64,000 nt of DNA from Micromonosporaceae bacterium (GCA_020027875.1 JAHRHA010000023.1:44305-108304); one strand, 5' to 3'; counted from the first letter of the stretch, positions 9,283 through 18,591 are shown. The notes: generated by a model not told the origin, from the letters alone. Program-made: numbers and translations.

Positions 9283-10452
9283 ATGGCGACGACACCACCC
9301 CCAGCGGGAGCGGATCAGCCGGCGCAAAAATGGACTGGCCGGGCTAGCGTCAGCGCGCCAACCCCGAGCGCCAGTCGCGCGGCCACCCCCCAGGTCGCCA
9401 CCCGGCCGGTATCTCCACCGCCGGTCTACCCGCCGGCCTACCGTGGGGGGAGGCGCAGGCCCCGGTGGGGTCGCATCGCCCTCATCGTGTTCGCCGTGCT
9501 CATGCTGGTGGCGGGGATCGGCGCGTTCGCCGGCTATCAGTGGATCAAGGGAGTCGACGACGACCTCCGGCGCACCGACCCGTTCGCCGATATCGCCGGC
9601 CGACCGCAGAAGCTCGCCGACGGGACCGTCAACATCCTGTTGCTGGGAACGGACTCCCGCGACCCGGACGCACCCATCGACCAGGCGGGGAAATGGCGTA
9701 CCGACACGATCGTGCTCATGCACATTCCGGCAAGCCACGACAAGGCGTACCTGATCTCCTTCCCCCGCGATCTGTGGGTGCACGTGCCGGCGAGCAAGGA
9801 TGGCCAGTTCGGCAACACCATGGCCAAGATCAATGCCGCCTATGCCTGGGGTGGCGCACCGCTCATGGTGCAGACGGTTGAGGAGTACACGGGTGTCCGC
9901 ATGGACCACGTGGTCCTAATCGACTTCGGCGGGTTCGTGAAGGTGACCGACGCCGTTGGCGGGGTCGACATGAACGTGGAGCGAACGATCACGTCGATCC
10001 ACAAGCCGCACCGGAAGTTCACCAAGGGGATGAATCACTTCGACGGCGCCGAGGCGCTCGACTACATCCGGCAACGAAAGCAGTTCCCCAACGGCGACTT
10101 CACCCGGATGAAGAACCAGCAACTGTTCCTCAAGGCGCTGCTGGACAAGGCCGTGAGCGTGGGCACGGTCACGAATATCGGCGCGCTGAAGGACTTCGTC
10201 ACCTCCGTCGCCGACGCCATCGTCGTCGACCAGAGCTTCTCGCTGATTGATCTGGGCTGGCAATTCCGCAGCCTGCGCAGTGAGAACCTCGTCTTTATGA
10301 TTAGTCCGCACAATGGCACCGGAACCGTCGACGGCCAGAGCGTGGTTCTGTCGGATAGGGAGAAGGCGCTCGGCCTCTACGACGCTGTGGCCAAGGACAC
10401 CGTCGGCGCCTGGTATGCCCAGGCCAATCCTTCGTCGGAGGCCGGAGGCTAG
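9283..10452 (+). CDS. LCP (LytR-CpsA-Psr) family cell-wall ligase 1
   Basis: The 389-residue protein has a cytoplasmic Pro-rich tail, one membrane helix (IALIVFAVLMLVAGIGAFAG) and an extracellular LCP domain. Conserved motifs are NILLLGTDSRD, RTDTIVLMHI, SFPRDLWV with the Arg that contacts polyprenyl pyrophosphate, KINAAY, and DYIRQRKQFPNGDFTRMKNQQ. LCP enzymes transfer polyprenyl-linked polymers such as teichoic acid or arabinogalactan-type glycans to peptidoglycan. This is the first of four consecutive LCP genes. The ATG at 9283 precedes ATTPPPAGAD and is preferred to the upstream GTG frame. It differs from the next two by a shorter C-terminus and lacks their HYDK insert. Confidence 0.9.
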   Translation: MATTPPPAGADQPAQKWTGRASVSAPTPSASRAATPQVATRPVSPPPVYPPAYRGGRRRPRWGRIALIVFAVLMLVAGIGAFAGYQWIKGVDDDLRRTDPFADIAGRPQKLADGTVNILLLGTDSRDPDAPIDQAGKWRTDTIVLMHIPASHDKAYLISFPRDLWVHVPASKDGQFGNTMAKINAAYAWGGAPLMVQTVEEYTGVRMDHVVLIDFGGFVKVTDAVGGVDMNVERTITSIHKPHRKFTKGMNHFDGAEALDYIRQRKQFPNGDFTRMKNQQLFLKALLDKAVSVGTVTNIGALKDFVTSVADAIVVDQSFSLIDLGWQFRSLRSENLVFMISPHNGTGTVDGQSVVLSDREKALGLYDAVAKDTVGAWYAQANPSSEAGG

Positions 10453-10569
10453 ACCGGACTGCGGCCCGACTTATCGGTCAATCTGGATCAAGCGACTGAG
10501 CAGGACAGCGTTTTCGACCAAGACCTTGTACCCTGGCTCAAGGTTGCACAATCCGACGGGGAGTTGCCG

Positions 10570-10588
10570 CGTTGATCGCCTCCGGCGA
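10570..10588. repeat. 19-mer CGTTGATCGCCTCCGGCGA, copy 1
   Basis: This exact 19-mer recurs at 15372-15390 and 15398-15416. Here it lies about 80 bp upstream of the broken LCP gene, in the intergenic gap 10453-10665. Confidence 0.8.
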
Positions 10589-10665
10589 AGTTCGCGCGCC
10601 GTTCTGCGCTGGCCGTTCTCGTCGCACCTCCGACCCGGACCCGCACCACCCCCGCGAGGAGCCGC

Positions 10666-11740
10666 ATGACGATCTACGCCGACCCAGCGGCGAGACCGCG
10701 CCGGCGGAGCGTCGACAATGAGCGGCCGCAGCGGCCGAAGCGGCCTCGCGATCCGCTCTGGGCAAGGATCTGTCTGATCATCGGCGCCCTGGTCATGGTC
10801 GCCAGCGGCACCATGGTCGTCCTGCCGAAAGTTCTCGCTAACTGGGCGGGCGGGAACATTCCGCGGCAGCCGCTGATCCCAGAGGACCTCATCGGCGCGA
10901 ACATCGACGGTGCGATCAATCTGCTGCTGCTCGGCATGGACGAGCGGGCGGGCAACAGCACCGAGCCCCTCCGCGCGGACACGATCATCATCGTGCATAT
11001 CCCGAAGACGCACGACAACGTGTACATGATCTCGCTCCCTCGCGACGCCGAGGTCACGTCTGGACGGCAAGCCCGACCCCAGCCCCGAGGGGCGCCAGCG
11101 GGGGGCGCAGCTCACCATGATGACGATCAACAACCTCGTGCCCGGCGGGCTGAAGTTCAACGGTGCCGCGATCATCAACTTCGCCGGCTTCAAAGGTGTT
11201 CTCAAGGCCATTGACGGCGTCGACATGTGCGTGGACGTCGAGACGCGATCGATCCATTACGACAAGAACAACAAGTACCACACCGTGGTGCCCTACGCCG
11301 ACCGCAAGATCTATAAGGTGGGCTGCCGCCACATGACATACATCGAGGCGCTTGACTTCGCTCGGCAGCGCCACTTCGACAACGGTGACTACACTCGCCA
11401 GCGCCACCAGCAGCAGCTTCTCTTGGCCATGTTCCGCAAGCTCACCAGCAAGGGTGTGCTCACCGATCTGGGCAAGCTCACCGAGCTGCAGAAGTCCGCC
11501 GGCGATCTGCTCACCCTGGATCTGGGCAAGACAGAAATCGCGGACTGGGCCTTCACGCTCAAGGGCCTCCGCGCCGACAACGTAGTCATGATCAAGACAA
11601 ATGGCGGCAAGGTCACGCCGGTCGGCAACGGCAACGAGCGGCTCTCCGACGAAACCATGGATCTGCTCAAGGCCGTGCATGACGACACGGTCTTCGAGTT
11701 CCTCGTACAGCACCCGACCTGGATCGCCACCGAGAAGTAG
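10666..11740 (+). pseudogene. LCP family cell-wall ligase 2, disrupted by an internal out-of-frame deletion
   Basis: Frame 1 from ATG 10666 encodes the N-terminus, membrane helix and LCP start (INLLLLGMDERAG, ADTIIIVHIPKTHDN, MISLPRDAEV) and then runs into unrelated sequence. From about 11060 the homology continues in another frame (DGKPDPSPEGRQRGAQLT, then LVPGGLKFNGAAIINF to EFLVQHPTWIATEK, stop 11740). Against the intact paralogue just downstream, the spacing from PRDAEV to DGKP is 19 bp instead of 96 bp, a net loss of 77 bp. The loss removes the segment that contains the conserved KINAAY motif and shifts the frame. The product is therefore almost certainly inactive unless an assembly error is responsible. 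Confidence 0.88.
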
Positions 11741-11826
11741 CCAGACGCCCCTTCAGACGCCCGGGCAGCACACGTCTTCCGCCCGCCGGTAAAGTGACCT
11801 CGCTTCCCCCAGCGAACGGAGCCTGC

Positions 11827-13026
11827 ATGCGGACGTACGCCGACGCCTCGGCGCCACGTCGCCACGTCGGCTCGTACGCTCCGGCGCGGCCGCGGCCCCC
11901 CGGGCGCCGCTACCAAAGCCCCTCCCGACGGCCTGCGCGACGGCCTGCGCGACGGCGCGATCCGATTTGGGCAAAGATGTGCCTCATCCTCGGCGCGCTG
12001 GTAATGGTCGCAAGCGGAACGGTCGTGGTCCTGCCCAAGGTCCTCGCCGGCTGGGCGACGAGCGACATTCCCATCGAAGACCTGCTCCCGCCCGAACTCG
12101 CCGTTGAGATCAATGGGGCGATCAACATTCTGCTGTTGGGGTTGGATGAGCGGGCGGGAAGTGACTCCCTGATCCGCACCGACACGATGATCATCGTGCA
12201 CATCCCGGCCAGCCACGATCAGGTGTACATGGTCTCGCTCCCCCGCGACGCCGAGGTGGACCTCCCCGACTTCCCCGCGTCCAACTTCAAGGGTTGGCGG
12301 ACAAAGATCAACGCCGCATACGCGTTCGGCAATCAGACCAAGGACGGCAAACCCGACCGTACTGAGGCGGGACGCGCCCGAGGTGTGCAGCTGACCGCGC
12401 AGACGATCAACAAATTGGTACCCGGAGGCCTGCGGTTCAACGCCGTTGCCATCATCAACTTCCTGGGCTTCAAGAGAATCCTCGAGGTCATCGGCGGGGT
12501 GCACATGTGCATCGACGAGCGCACGACGTCGATCCACTACGACAAGAACGACAAGTATCACACCAAGGTCGAAAACATCAGCCAGCGGAAGGTATACGAG
12601 GAGGGTTGTCGGGATCTGGCCGCGTGGGAGGCGCTGGACTTCGCGAGACAGCGCTACAACGTCACCGGAGCGGACTATGGCCGCCAAAAGCACCAACAGC
12701 AGCTGCTCATGGCGATCTTCAAGAAGCTCACCAGCAAGGGCGTGCTCACCAACCCGGGCAAGCTGATCGAGCTCCAGAAGGCGGCCGGTGACCTGCTCAC
12801 CCTCGATCTTGGCAAGACCTCCCTGGAGAACTGGATCTTTACTCTGAAGGGCGTCAGGTCCGACGCCGTCACTATGATCAAGACTAACGGCGGGGTGCCT
12901 AACAGCGCGGGCAACGGCAACGAGCTTTTTAGCGAGACGAGCATGGAACTACTCAAGGCCGTCCACGACGACACCGTGTTCGAGTTCCTTGTGCAGCACC
13001 CGTCCTGGATCGCCGCGGAGAAGTAG
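11827..13026 (+). CDS. LCP family cell-wall ligase 3
   Basis: The 399-residue LCP protein has an Arg/Pro-rich cytoplasmic tail, a membrane helix (MCLILGALVMVASGTVVVLP) and an extracellular domain with INILLLGLDERAG, RTDTMIIVHIP, SLPRDAEVDL, TKINAAYAFG and LDFARQRYN with GADYGRQKHQQQ. It carries a longer insertion than LCP 1 (SIHYDKNDKYHT region). It is a close paralogue of the broken gene upstream, sharing the ending EFLVQHP-WIA-EK. The start at 11827 matches the paralogue's N-terminus (MRTYADASA against MTIYADPAA), so the upstream GTG at 11794 is not preferred. Confidence 0.92.
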   Translation: MRTYADASAPRRHVGSYAPARPRPPGRRYQSPSRRPARRPARRRDPIWAKMCLILGALVMVASGTVVVLPKVLAGWATSDIPIEDLLPPELAVEINGAINILLLGLDERAGSDSLIRTDTMIIVHIPASHDQVYMVSLPRDAEVDLPDFPASNFKGWRTKINAAYAFGNQTKDGKPDRTEAGRARGVQLTAQTINKLVPGGLRFNAVAIINFLGFKRILEVIGGVHMCIDERTTSIHYDKNDKYHTKVENISQRKVYEEGCRDLAAWEALDFARQRYNVTGADYGRQKHQQQLLMAIFKKLTSKGVLTNPGKLIELQKAAGDLLTLDLGKTSLENWIFTLKGVRSDAVTMIKTNGGVPNSAGNGNELFSETSMELLKAVHDDTVFEFLVQHPSWIAAEK

Positions 13027-13127
13027 CCGGTCCCGCGGTTAGGCGCCGGATTTGGTGATTCCCCCGCTCCCTCCGGCGGCAACTCATACAGTCGGGTCAG
13101 CCATCCTCGCCCGAATGCGGGAGTCGC

Positions 13128-14216
13128 ATGTCCGATCCGCCTACGGTGACGGCAGGGCACGGATCTGCCGAATCCGACGGGCCGATCCCCGCCAACCCGG
13201 CCGGGCCAGCCAAGCACCGTCGGCGGCGACGAACGCGTCGGTTCCTTCTCGCGGCCGGTGTCGCGGTGGTTCTCGTCCTGGGGCTGGCTGGGATCGGCGG
13301 CACCGTGCTGATCCGCCGTTACGACGATGCGGTAGCCAAGGACACGTTGCTCGCACCGAGCGCTCGCGTCGACGCCCCGCACGCCACGGTGGTGGGGCCG
13401 CTCAACTTTCTCCTGATCGGCTCGGATTATCGGACCTGGAGCCCCGACGCAGGCCAGCGGTCCGACACGATCATCATCGCCCACCTGCCCCAGGCGCTCG
13501 ATCACGTGTATCTGATCTCCGTTCCGCGCGATCTTCTGGTGGAGCTGCCGGCCGTACCGGAGTTGAACTTCCCGGGAGCCACCACGAAGATCAACGCTGC
13601 GTTCGACTACGGCCGTGGTGGCCGCCTCGGCGTGCAACTGCTGTCACACACTCTGACCAACCTCATGGGTGTCCGGTTCGACGGCGCCGCTGTGATCGAC
13701 TTCTCTGGCCTGCAGAAGGCTGTCGACATCCTTGGCGGCGTGGAGGTCTGCGTAGATGTGCGCGTGGTGTCGGTCCATACCCGCACGGTCTTCGAGCCCG
13801 GCTGCCGGGTGATGGGGTCGAAGGATGTGCTCGACTATCTGCGTCAGCGCAACTTCCCCGACGGCGACTTCAGCCGGCAGCGCCACCAGCAACAGTTTCT
13901 CAAGGCATTCTTCGACCGTGCGGTGTCCATGGGCATGCTGACCAACCCGCTCAAGCTCGATTCGTTGCTGCGGGCGGTGGCCGGCTCCATGACCGTGGAC
14001 ACTGGGGCCAAGTCACTGCCCGACCTCGTCTTGGCGCTGCGGGATCTTCGTCCCGGCGACATGACCGGCGTCAAGATCCCCTCTCACATCGGCGTGATCG
14101 ACAATGTGTCGTACGTGATTCCCTCGGCGGACGCCGAGGGGCTCTTCGTTGCCCTCCGAACCGATGCGCTCTCCGCCTGGGTAGCGACGCACCCCCAGTG
14201 GGTGAACAGAATCTGA
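13128..14216 (+). CDS. LCP family cell-wall ligase 4
   Basis: The 362-residue protein has a cytoplasmic basic stretch (HRRRRRTRR), one membrane helix (FLLAAGVAVVLVLGLAGIGG) and an LCP domain with LNFLLIGSDYRTW, RSDTIIIAHLP, SVPRDLLVELP, TKINAAFDYG and LDYLRQRNFPDGDFSRQRHQQQ. It should attach an anionic glycopolymer to peptidoglycan. It is the last of the LCP run and is followed after about 30 bp by the rhodanese gene. Its C-terminus (AWVATHPQWVNRI) resembles those of the preceding paralogues, supporting tandem duplication. Confidence 0.92.
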   Translation: MSDPPTVTAGHGSAESDGPIPANPAGPAKHRRRRRTRRFLLAAGVAVVLVLGLAGIGGTVLIRRYDDAVAKDTLLAPSARVDAPHATVVGPLNFLLIGSDYRTWSPDAGQRSDTIIIAHLPQALDHVYLISVPRDLLVELPAVPELNFPGATTKINAAFDYGRGGRLGVQLLSHTLTNLMGVRFDGAAVIDFSGLQKAVDILGGVEVCVDVRVVSVHTRTVFEPGCRVMGSKDVLDYLRQRNFPDGDFSRQRHQQQFLKAFFDRAVSMGMLTNPLKLDSLLRAVAGSMTVDTGAKSLPDLVLALRDLRPGDMTGVKIPSHIGVIDNVSYVIPSADAEGLFVALRTDALSAWVATHPQWVNRI

Positions 14217-14243
14217 CCCAGGCGGGCGTGTTATACAGGTCTC

Positions 14244-14582
14244 GTGTTCGCGAGCCCGCAGATTCCCGAGGTCAACGTCGCGCAGGTCGCCGAGGAGGCG
14301 TACCTACTCGACGTTCGTGAAGCCGACGAGTGGGCGGCGGGCCACGCCCCCCAAGCGCACCACATGCCGATGATGCAGATCCCGGCGCGCTTGGACGAGG
14401 TGCCAGTCGACCGGGACGTGGTAGTCGTTTGTCGCGTGGGAAGCCGTTCGGCCCAGGTAGTCGCGTACCTGCGGGCGCACGGCTTGGACCGGGCCGCCAA
14501 CCTTTCCGGTGGCATGTATGCCTGGCACGCGGCTGGCCGGCCGATGGTCAGCGAGGACGGGCGCGCCGCCCATGTCCTCTAG
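14244..14582 (+). CDS. Rhodanese domain protein
   Basis: This single-domain rhodanese of 112 residues has the fold marker LLDVREADEWAAGHAPQAHHMPM and the active-site loop CRVGSRS (catalytic Cys near residue 70), followed by NLSGGMYAWHAAGRPM. It probably transfers sulfur to a thiol acceptor or acts as a persulfide carrier. The GTG start at 14244 is close to the preceding LCP stop, and the gene is 6 bp from the GDPD gene, so the two may be co-transcribed. Confidence 0.88.
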   Translation: MFASPQIPEVNVAQVAEEAYLLDVREADEWAAGHAPQAHHMPMMQIPARLDEVPVDRDVVVVCRVGSRSAQVVAYLRAHGLDRAANLSGGMYAWHAAGRPMVSEDGRAAHVL

Positions 14583-14588
14583 CACAAC

Positions 14589-15365
14589 GTGACCCGACCA
14601 CTCGTCTTCGCTCACCGCGGATCCTCGGCGGCGCTGCCGGAGCACACGCTCGATGCCTACCGTCGCGCGATCGACGAGGGTGCGGATGGCCTTGAGTGTG
14701 ACGTGCGGCTCACCCGGGACGGCCATCTCGTCTGTATCCACGATCGGCGGCTCGACCGCACGAGCAACGGTCGCGGTCGCGTGAGCGCGGCGACCCTCGA
14801 TGAGCTGGAGCGCCTTGACTTCGGCTCGTGGCACCCGGAGACCTCTCGGAGCAGCGGCCCGGTTCTGGCCGGGGTGCTTACCCTCGAGCGCCTCATAGCG
14901 ACCACGGTCGACGCGGGTCGTCCCCTTTGGCTGCTGATCGAGACGAAGCACCCGTCGCGCTTCGGATCCGCGGTCGAGGAGCGCCTGGTCGAGCTGCTCA
15001 AGCGGTACGGGCTCGCCGGAGGCGATCCGTTGGCCATGATCAAGGTCGTGGTCATGTCCTTCTCGCCGCTAGCCGTGCGCAGCGTCCGCACACTAGCCCC
15101 AGACCTGCCAACCGGGTACCTCTTCGAACTGGTACCGCCGCGGGTGCGCGACGGGAGGGCGCCCTTCGGCGCGAGCATTCTCGGCCCGAGCGTCGGCGCC
15201 CTGCGTACGCACCCCGAGGTCGTTGGCCGTGCCCATGAACGGGGGCACCAGGTGTACGTCTGGACCGTAAACACGCCCGACGAGGTGGAACTCGTGGCGG
15301 GGTTGGGTGTCGACGGGATCATCTCCGACCGCCCCGCGTATGTGTTATCCCAGCTCGGCCACTGA
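14589..15365 (+). CDS. Glycerophosphodiester phosphodiesterase
   Basis: The 258-residue TIM-barrel GDPD hydrolyses glycerophosphodiesters to glycerol-3-phosphate and an alcohol. The family signature is clear: FAHRGSSAALPEHTLDAY with the catalytic His-Arg, GADGLECDVRLTRDGHLVCIHD with the metal-binding Glu and Asp and the second catalytic His, and RTSNGRGRVSAATLDEL. The C-terminal VYVWTVNTPDEVE and GVDGIISDRPAYV complete the barrel. No signal peptide is seen, so it is cytoplasmic. Confidence 0.92.
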   Translation: MTRPLVFAHRGSSAALPEHTLDAYRRAIDEGADGLECDVRLTRDGHLVCIHDRRLDRTSNGRGRVSAATLDELERLDFGSWHPETSRSSGPVLAGVLTLERLIATTVDAGRPLWLLIETKHPSRFGSAVEERLVELLKRYGLAGGDPLAMIKVVVMSFSPLAVRSVRTLAPDLPTGYLFELVPPRVRDGRAPFGASILGPSVGALRTHPEVVGRAHERGHQVYVWTVNTPDEVELVAGLGVDGIISDRPAYVLSQLGH

Positions 15366-15371
15366 CTACGG

Positions 15372-15416
15372 CGTTGATCGCCTCCGGCGACGTGTTGCGT
15401 TGATCGCCTCCGGCGA
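15372..15416. repeat. Tandem pair of the 19-mer CGTTGATCGCCTCCGGCGA (copies 2 and 3)
   Basis: Two exact copies (15372-15390 and 15398-15416) start 26 bp apart in the gap between the GDPD gene and the histidine kinase. A third exact copy is at 10570-10588. Confidence 0.85.
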
Positions 15417-15467
15417 CGGCCGCCCCCGAGGGTGACGATCTGCGTCGACCGGGGCAGACTCGGGCCC

Positions 15468-16709
15468 ATGCCCATCGACTATCGTCGCCTGGTTGACGGC
15501 CTCGCCGCCGCGGCGGAGATGGTTGGCGATGGGACCGCCGGCCTGGCCGCCATCGGTCTGCTGGTCGAGACGGTTCGGGAAGCCACCTGTGCGGCGGGCG
15601 CGACGTTCACCGAGTACGGCGACGAGGGTGGGCGCGTCGTGGTCGCGAGTGGGGTCATGGCCTGGGCACTCGGCCAGCCGATCGCGCCCGAGTTCGTCGA
15701 CCCAGCCCATCCGGCGCGACCGTGGGCTGGGCGAGTGGACGTGTTGCCGGTGCAGGTGGCAGAGCCGCTACTCGGGCGTGGCGTGCTGGCCATCGCGGGC
15801 CACCCGGTGCTGACCGGACAGCGACCGGTCGGCGCGGTTCACCTGTTCTTCGGCGAAATCGACGCCGAGATGCTCGCGCAGGCGGAGCCGGTACTGCGGG
15901 TGGTCGCGGCAGCCGCGGCCCATATGTACGGCGATCCCGAGACGCCGCCGACTGTATCGGCCGCCCCGGACGACGACCGGACGCTCTTCCTCGCCGTAGC
16001 CGGTCACGAGCTGCGCACGCCCGTCACCGTGGTCAAGGGCTACGCGACAATGCTCGCCGATAGATGGGAATCACTAGACGAGGGAAACCGCCGCGACGCG
16101 GCGCGAGTGCTCACCCAGCGGGCCGACGAGCTGGCTCGCCTGGTGGACCGGCTGCTCGGCGCCTCCGTTGGCGACCGCGCGGCGGGTTGGCTCGTGCGGA
16201 GCGTCCCGTTCGATCCGATCGAGGCTCTGCTCCGGGCGACCGGAGACCTGCCGGCGGAGCATCGACGGCTACTGCGGTTGGAGCTTCCGAACAGCCTTCC
16301 GCCGGCGTGCGGCGACCCGGCGATCCTGACCTCGATCGTCGGCGAGTTGGTCACCAACGCGGTCCGGTATACCCCCCAGGCCAGCCCGGGAGAAGCCACC
16401 ACCGGGGTCGGGCCCGGCGTCGAGATTCAGGCGGGTGCGGATGCGCACACTGTCTTTGTGCGTATCTGCGACCGTGGCGTCGGCATCGACCCAGCGCACG
16501 TGGAGCGGGCGTTCGAGCGATTCTGGCGTGCGCGGCGCGACGGTGACGGTCGCGGTGTCGGTCTCGGGCTGTTTCTCGTCAGACGGCTCGTTGAGCGACA
16601 AAACGGATGGGTGTCGTTACGTCCGCGCGATGGAGGCGGGACCGTCGCCGAAGTACGCCTACCGCGCGCCGACGGCCCGCTGCGCCCGTCCGTGGTCGGG
16701 GAGGTCTGA
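15468..16709 (+). CDS. Orphan sensor histidine kinase (soluble, GAF-like N-terminus)
   Basis: In this 413-residue protein, residues 1 to about 165 look like a GAF-type sensor (DYRRLVDGLAAAAEMVG, AVHLFFGEIDAEMLAQ). The HisKA box is FLAVAGHELRTPVTVVKGY with the phospho-accepting His at residue 180. The HATPase domain shows the N box (VGELVTNAVRYTP), G1 (DRGVGIDPAHVERAFERFW) and G2 (GRGVGLGLFLVRRLVE). No membrane helix is present, so it senses a cytoplasmic signal. No response regulator is adjacent. ATG 15468 is preferred to the upstream GTG at 15432. Confidence 0.88.
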   Translation: MPIDYRRLVDGLAAAAEMVGDGTAGLAAIGLLVETVREATCAAGATFTEYGDEGGRVVVASGVMAWALGQPIAPEFVDPAHPARPWAGRVDVLPVQVAEPLLGRGVLAIAGHPVLTGQRPVGAVHLFFGEIDAEMLAQAEPVLRVVAAAAAHMYGDPETPPTVSAAPDDDRTLFLAVAGHELRTPVTVVKGYATMLADRWESLDEGNRRDAARVLTQRADELARLVDRLLGASVGDRAAGWLVRSVPFDPIEALLRATGDLPAEHRRLLRLELPNSLPPACGDPAILTSIVGELVTNAVRYTPQASPGEATTGVGPGVEIQAGADAHTVFVRICDRGVGIDPAHVERAFERFWRARRDGDGRGVGLGLFLVRRLVERQNGWVSLRPRDGGGTVAEVRLPRADGPLRPSVVGEV

Positions 16710-16789
16710 GATGCGCGCTTGCCGCGTTCGCGGGCGCTCCCGGGACGCCGCGCCCATAGACCAGCTCCGCAGGCATAGGCTTGCCCGTC

Positions 16790-17686
16790 GTGAGCAAGCG
16801 TCGTAAGCAGAGCCGCCCAGCCGCCGGTACGGCGGGCGGGGGCCGGGCCGTCCGCCAGAAGGTCAAGGACGTCTTCGTGGCGCGCCCGTTCGAGGGGCTC
16901 GCGGATGAGGCGGACTGGATCGCGCTGCGCGAGTTGGTGCCCGCTGCGACGGCGCCGTTACGCCTCGCGCCGGAGTTGGTTGACAAGTACGGCGACCGCG
17001 GCGTCACCCTCGCCACGGTGCTGCCTATGGCGTGGCCAGCGCTGACCAAACCGGACGGGAGGATCTTCCTGGGCCTGCAGCGCGGCACGCAGTCCGGCGA
17101 TGTCAGCCGTGATCTTGCGCTGTCGTTGCTGGTGGCGCTGGAGACCGAGCCCGGCGGTCCGGTAGCCGTTCCGGCTCTACCCGGACTCGGCCCGCGTTTG
17201 CAGGATGTGCTGAGCGACGGCCGGCTCGATATCACCGTGCGCGAGGGCTTTGAGTTCTGGCTGGACGAGGAGAGCAACGACGCCGACGTGAAGGCGTCGC
17301 TGGAGCGTGCGAACGCGTCGGTCTTCCCGACCGTGAAACTGGCCGCGGCCGCGGCCGCGTATTGGTGCCGGTTCCCGGAGAAGGCCCATGTGCGGTGGGT
17401 GTTGTCGGATGACGAGGACGACGCTCTCGCGGCCCTGTCGCGCCTGGCCGCCAGCGGCGGGTTGACGCTGGGAGACGGCACGAAGTTCGCGGGCATGTTC
17501 CGTGCTCATGGCCTTCTCGTGCCGGTCTGGGATCTGGCCCGTGAGCGCGACGCGGGCGCCTGGGAAGCGCCTTTAGGTCAGTTCGCGGAGCGCTATGCGC
17601 GAGCCCGGACGGTCATCGATGACCTGGATTCGGCGGAACGACGTGCGCGGCAGGGCCTGCTCGGCCGTCAGGTCACCCTTCGCTGA
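16790..17686 (+). CDS. DUF5926 family protein
   Basis: The 298-residue protein begins SKRRKQSRPAAG, has a long acidic/hydrophobic core (WIALRELVPAATAPL, VTLATVLPMAWPAL, WVLSDDEDDALAALSRLA) and ends RRARQGLLGRQVTLR. This matches the actinobacterial DUF5926 family, which is widespread and single-copy but uncharacterised. The GTG at 16790 gives the family-typical SKRRK start, whereas the TTG at 16781 adds three residues. No signal peptide or membrane segment is visible. Confidence 0.8.
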   Translation: MSKRRKQSRPAAGTAGGGRAVRQKVKDVFVARPFEGLADEADWIALRELVPAATAPLRLAPELVDKYGDRGVTLATVLPMAWPALTKPDGRIFLGLQRGTQSGDVSRDLALSLLVALETEPGGPVAVPALPGLGPRLQDVLSDGRLDITVREGFEFWLDEESNDADVKASLERANASVFPTVKLAAAAAAYWCRFPEKAHVRWVLSDDEDDALAALSRLAASGGLTLGDGTKFAGMFRAHGLLVPVWDLARERDAGAWEAPLGQFAERYARARTVIDDLDSAERRARQGLLGRQVTLR

Positions 17687-17794
17687 GCGGACACTAACCA
17701 CCTGGGCCAAAACGGGTGGTGACGCGCGCCATGAACGCCCATATTCATCCGCGTTTCACTCGTCGATGTTGGTCCGCCATCTATCGATCTCGCA

Positions 17795-17832
17795 CTATGA
17801 CCACTTACCGTAGTGAAACCACTACCGTATTG
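17795..17832. promoter_or_regulatory. Direct/near-inverted repeat upstream of the NERD-like gene
   Basis: ACCACTTACCGTA and ACCACTACCGTA form a direct repeat 18 bp apart, and TACCGTAGTG with CCACTACCGTA forms a near-perfect inverted repeat. This relatively AT-rich patch about 45 bp before the start could be an operator or promoter. Confidence 0.35.
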
Positions 17833-17871
17833 ACGCCCGTATCGAAGCGTCCCCCTTCGTGGAGGTTGGCT

Positions 17872-18591
17872 GTGAGTTCCCGCGACCGTGACCTGCCCCA
17901 CCAGCCCACGTTGGCCACCCATCCCGTCCCGACGCATCCGGTCCCGACTCACTCCGTCCCGGCTCACTCCGTCCCGGCCCACTCCGTCCCGACTCATCCC
18001 GCTGGGGTCGGGGCGACGGCTCACCGTGGCACGGCGGCCGGCGTGACGAACGTCTCGTCCGGTTGGCTGAGCCGCCGTCGTGAGGCCCGCGCGCAGCGGC
18101 GCGCTGCGGCGGGCCGACGGCGGGTCGTGCTTCGGGTGGAACTCCTCGGCCCGGGGTGGCGCATCGTCGACTATCACCCCGACGACCCCGACTTTCTCGC
18201 GATCGGGCCGGGGGGGATCTTCCAGGTGACCGTCTGTGATCATGGCCGGTCTGGGGTCCAGCTCGCCGGCGATGTCGTGCAGGTCGATGGCCACCGCCCG
18301 CCATACGTCGCGCTCGCCCGGCGCGATGCGGCGCGGATCTCCCAGCAGATGTCTCGGGTAGCAGGCCGGCGGATCCCGGTGGTTCCGGTCGTCGCATTCC
18401 TCGGCACCGGCAGGATTGTCTACTATGGGCGACCGCCAGAGGGGTGCGTCGTGACGTCCTATCGCGACATCGGCCGAGCCTTGGACGCGCACGGCAACCG
18501 CATCGCCCCGCACACGATCGAGAAGCTGGTCACCCTGGCGGCCCGAGTTGACAGTGGGACTATTGGCCAATACCTGGACGCACCGACATAG
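17872..18591 (+). CDS. NERD-like (nuclease-related domain) protein with N-terminal pentapeptide repeats
   Basis: The 239-residue protein starts with GTG 17872 behind a clean GGAGGT Shine-Dalgarno at 17861-17866. Residues about 10-40 are a run of HPVPT/HSVPA pentapeptides encoded by a 15-bp DNA tandem repeat (17922-18000). The C-terminal domain (VLRVELLGPGWRIVDY, DFLAIGPGGIFQVTV, VALARRDAARISQQM, VPVVAFLGTGRIVYY) resembles NERD domains, with a VxV strand after GPGG. NERD proteins are thought to act on nucleic acids. The catalytic residues are not clearly complete, so function is open. Confidence 0.65.
   Translation: MSSRDRDLPHQPTLATHPVPTHPVPTHSVPAHSVPAHSVPTHPAGVGATAHRGTAAGVTNVSSGWLSRRREARAQRRAAAGRRRVVLRVELLGPGWRIVDYHPDDPDFLAIGPGGIFQVTVCDHGRSGVQLAGDVVQVDGHRPPYVALARRDAARISQQMSRVAGRRIPVVPVVAFLGTGRIVYYGRPPEGCVVTSYRDIGRALDAHGNRIAPHTIEKLVTLAARVDSGTIGQYLDAPT

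Noticed and set aside
13052..14320. 422-codon frame overlapping LCP 4
   Set aside because: It is Arg/Gly-rich shadow coding in a second frame of a clearly conserved LCP gene.
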